A stretch of 48,225 bases of DNA from Bacteroidales bacterium (GTDB taxonomy: Bacteria > Bacteroidota > Bacteroidia > Bacteroidales > Tenuifilaceae). The notes below the pieces were generated by a model that saw only the letters and a list, made by a program, of their open reading frames with translations, was not told the DNA's origin and did no database searches. The DNA is taken from contig JAQUJY010000012.1 in the NCBI GenBank assembly GCA_028680705.1, positions 1 through 48,225 of the forward strand, read 5' to 3'. Each line of letters begins with the position of its first letter. Position 1 is the stretch's first letter. This document shows positions 46,382-48,225 of this stretch, in pieces. A program made the translations under genes and the position numbers.

Positions 46382-47353
46382 ATGGATACCTTAAAGGGCT
46401 TGCGTATTGTTTACATGGGAACTCCCGAGTTTGCTGTTGAGCCACTTAAGGCGCTTCTGGTTAACTCAGCGGAAATTGTTGGTGTGGTTACTGCACCCGA
46501 TAAGCCAGCGGGGAGGGGACAGCGAATATTACAATCGCCTGTAAAGCAATTTGCCCAAATGCACAATATAAAAACCCTGCAGCCTTTCAACCTAAAAGAT
46601 ATAGATTTTATTGAGAGCCTTAAGGCTCTCAATGCTGACCTCTTTATTGTGGTGGCATTCCGTATGCTACCCAAGGCGGTTTGGGGTATTCCAAGGCTTG
46701 GCACTTTTAATCTGCATGCATCATTACTTCCTCAATATAGGGGAGCAGCACCCATTAATTGGGCAATAATGAATGGTGAATCGAGAACAGGGGTAACCAC
46801 TTTCTTTATTGACGAAAAAATCGATACGGGTAGTATTTTATTTCAGCAAGAACAAGAGATTTATCTAGATGATACTGCTGGCGATTTACATGACAGGTTA
46901 AAGGGTGTGGGAGCCGAGTTGGTAGTTAAAACAGCATTAAAACTGCACACAGAATCTGTTGATACAATTCAACAAAAAGAACTTGTTAATTCGAAAGAAC
47001 TTAAGCCAGCCCCAAAACTTTTCAAGGAAAACACGCGAATCCAGTGGTCAGAGGCCTCATCGGTTTTACATAATTTTATTCGTGGTCTATGCCCATACCC
47101 TGCAGCTTGGACTGAAATTGTAGGCGAAGATGGGAAACCAGCAGGAGTGAAAATATTAAGGGCAAAAGTTTCAAACTCCGTAAATATTATGCCTGTCGGA
47201 TCAATTAAAACCGATGGTAAAACATATCTTAACGTATCGTGTGGTAAAGGTTCAATTGATGTGCTGGAAATTCAGCTATCGGGTAAAAAAGCCCTTCCCG
47301 TAGGCGATTTTCTGAAAGGGTTTAGGGCTGTTGAAAGCTATAAATTTATTTAG
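46382..47353 (+). CDS. fmt: Methionyl-tRNA formyltransferase
   Basis: A 323-residue enzyme that formylates initiator Met-tRNA with 10-formyl-tetrahydrofolate. The start RIVYMGTPEFAVEPLKAL, the catalytic core FNLHASLLPQYRGAAPINWAI (Asn-His) and FFIDEKIDTGSIL (Asp) are all present. The C-terminal OB-like domain for tRNA binding covers about 205-323. Length is normal. It starts 8 nt after the ribBA stop and is probably in the same transcript. It converges with the LysM protein gene, 48 nt between the stops; no clear terminator hairpin is seen there. Confidence 0.96.
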   Translation: MDTLKGLRIVYMGTPEFAVEPLKALLVNSAEIVGVVTAPDKPAGRGQRILQSPVKQFAQMHNIKTLQPFNLKDIDFIESLKALNADLFIVVAFRMLPKAVWGIPRLGTFNLHASLLPQYRGAAPINWAIMNGESRTGVTTFFIDEKIDTGSILFQQEQEIYLDDTAGDLHDRLKGVGAELVVKTALKLHTESVDTIQQKELVNSKELKPAPKLFKENTRIQWSEASSVLHNFIRGLCPYPAAWTEIVGEDGKPAGVKILRAKVSNSVNIMPVGSIKTDGKTYLNVSCGKGSIDVLEIQLSGKKALPVGDFLKGFRAVESYKFI

Positions 47354-47401
47354 GTTTTTTTTAGATATACAGTCCAGCAGTTGCCTTTACCAGATCAACT
47401 C

Positions 47402-48225
47402 TTATTCACTTTTAGGCCTTTTCCCTCTCAGGTATATCTTTTCACCGGCAACAGGCTCAGCACCCTGCTCTATTCTGTTTCGGCGATAAAGCCATTTCAG
47501 CCTTACACCGTACATTTGAGAAATATCGTACATGGTTTCTCCCTCTTCAGTAATGTGAAGTTGATGGTTAACCTCAGCTTTACGTCTTTTGGGCTGAATG
47601 AACAATTCTTGCCCTTCCTTTAGTTTTGTCCCTCTTTCAATCTCATTGTAATTAGCCAGTTGCCAGGGCATCAGTTCAAGATCGCGGGTCAAGTTTTCGT
47701 AGGTATCACCACTCTGAACAATAATGTATTTAATCCGATTTTTCATGTACAGCTTACGCTGGTTGAAAATATCAATGGAGAAATTTTCGGGGTCAATCTC
47801 TTCGCCCATACCCTTGGTTGGCGACTCAATACTAATCTCAACGCCCGAATCGAGAGCATAAAGCTTGTGCTCTTCAATAATTCGAATTAACTTTTTTGGG
47901 TATTGTGGATCGGTGGCATAACCTGCCTTCTTTAATCCATAGGCCCAACCCTTATAGTCGGTAGGGTTTAAGTCGAACAAAAAAGCGTACCGTCGTGCTC
48001 CACGTAAGAATTCAGAGTGATCCTTGTACGATTTTTCTGGGGTACGATACTTCCTAAAGCATTCACCCCTTGCATCATCATCGTGGTATATACGCGGACC
48101 TGTCCATGTTTTGTGGCATTTAATCCCAAAGTGATTATTGGCTTTTACTGCAAGGGTACTGTTTCCACTCCCGCTTTCCAGTAATCCCTGTGCTAAAATT
48201 ATGCTTGCAGGTACTCCAAACTTCT
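47402..48225 (-). CDS. Glucosaminidase (GH73-like) with LysM domains, N-terminus outside the window
   Basis: The frame is open from the stop at 47402 to the window edge at 48225, so about 274 residues of the C-terminal part are seen and the start is missing. A start placed at 47980 would be an internal TTG; the reading continues upstream in frame. The upstream part reads as a FlgJ/GH73 glucosaminidase: ILAQGLLESGSGNSTLA (probable catalytic Glu), NNHFGIKCHKTWTG, YRTPEKSYKDHSEFL and the GWAYGLKKAGYATDPQYP end motif. Then come two LysM modules (IKYIIVQSGDTYENLTRDL ... and HQLHITEEGETMYDISQMY ...). It probably hydrolyses the GlcNAc-MurNAc bond of peptidoglycan, held to the wall by LysM. Confidence 0.88.
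   Translation of the reverse strand, partial: KFGVPASIILAQGLLESGSGNSTLAVKANNHFGIKCHKTWTGPRIYHDDDARGECFRKYRTPEKSYKDHSEFLRGARRYAFLFDLNPTDYKGWAYGLKKAGYATDPQYPKKLIRIIEEHKLYALDSGVEISIESPTKGMGEEIDPENFSIDIFNQRKLYMKNRIKYIIVQSGDTYENLTRDLELMPWQLANYNEIERGTKLKEGQELFIQPKRRKAEVNHQLHITEEGETMYDISQMYGVRLKWLYRRNRIEQGAEPVAGEKIYLRGKRPKSE

Noticed and set aside
1..48225. Mobile element, prophage, CRISPR or defence island
   Set aside because: No transposase, integrase, cas gene, spaced repeat array or restriction gene was recognised; the gene content is core chromosomal.

Overview
The window reads as ordinary chromosomal DNA from a member of the Bacteroidota, most likely order Bacteroidales. The grounds are the gene families: a fused SecDF, a DUF5686/CarboxypepD_reg-like outer-membrane protein, a DUF4369-TlpA lipoprotein, a Porin_10-type barrel, viroplasmin-type RNase H, a NamZ/DUF1343 lipoprotein and PPDK. 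Other support comes from low-GC intergenic DNA, mostly poor Shine-Dalgarno sequences, and repeated TAnnTTTG boxes (the Bacteroidota -7 promoter element) upstream of genes on both strands. There is no rRNA, CRISPR array, prophage or recognisable transposase. The only RNA gene is a tRNA-Met(CAT) with its own promoter and terminator.

Layout. 1-3654 (+): an outer-membrane porin and an MltF-like lytic transglycosylase lipoprotein. 3662-9434 (-): a CoA-type Nudix hydrolase, an FtsX/LolE-type permease, then a tight run of NamZ/DUF1343, methyltransferase and RNase H, and a PhzF-like isomerase. 9708-16716 (+): a 7TM sensor histidine kinase followed by a 1589-residue soluble hybrid kinase with up to eight PAS domains and one GAF domain. 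16720-28184 (-): Der and Era GTPases, the DUF5686 protein, an RluB-type pseudouridine synthase with a long basic N-terminal tail, SecDF, a retropepsin-like protease and a GT2 glycosyltransferase. 28555-32060 (+): a hemerythrin/RIC-like protein overlapping a LuxR-type regulator, then a POT-type transporter and an OsmC protein. 32141-39733 (-): a TlpA-like lipoprotein, an AddA/RecB-like helicase-nuclease and pyruvate phosphate dikinase. 40212-40285 (-): tRNA-Met. 40502-47353 (+): a START-like protein, then LptF/G permease, GT4, GT2, ribBA and fmt, closely packed or overlapping. 47402-48225 (-): the C-terminal part of a glucosaminidase-LysM protein that runs off the window.

Most of the window is housekeeping: translation, ribosome assembly, secretion, envelope and peptidoglycan turnover, flavin synthesis and gluconeogenic carbon flow. 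The best candidate for an under-described system is the hemerythrin/LuxR pair at 28555-29881. The first protein has a YtfE/ScdA-like di-iron ligand pattern and a ScdA_N-like domain without its cysteine pair. It overlaps by 8 nt a NarL-type regulator whose receiver lacks the phosphoacceptor Asp. That suggests a phosphorylation-independent iron, redox or NO sensing pair. Other points worth checking are a GC-richer palindromic element at 21743-21835, a promoter whose -33 box lies in the loop of the preceding terminator (6-50), and the pseudouridine synthase tail with repeated YKPRT motifs.
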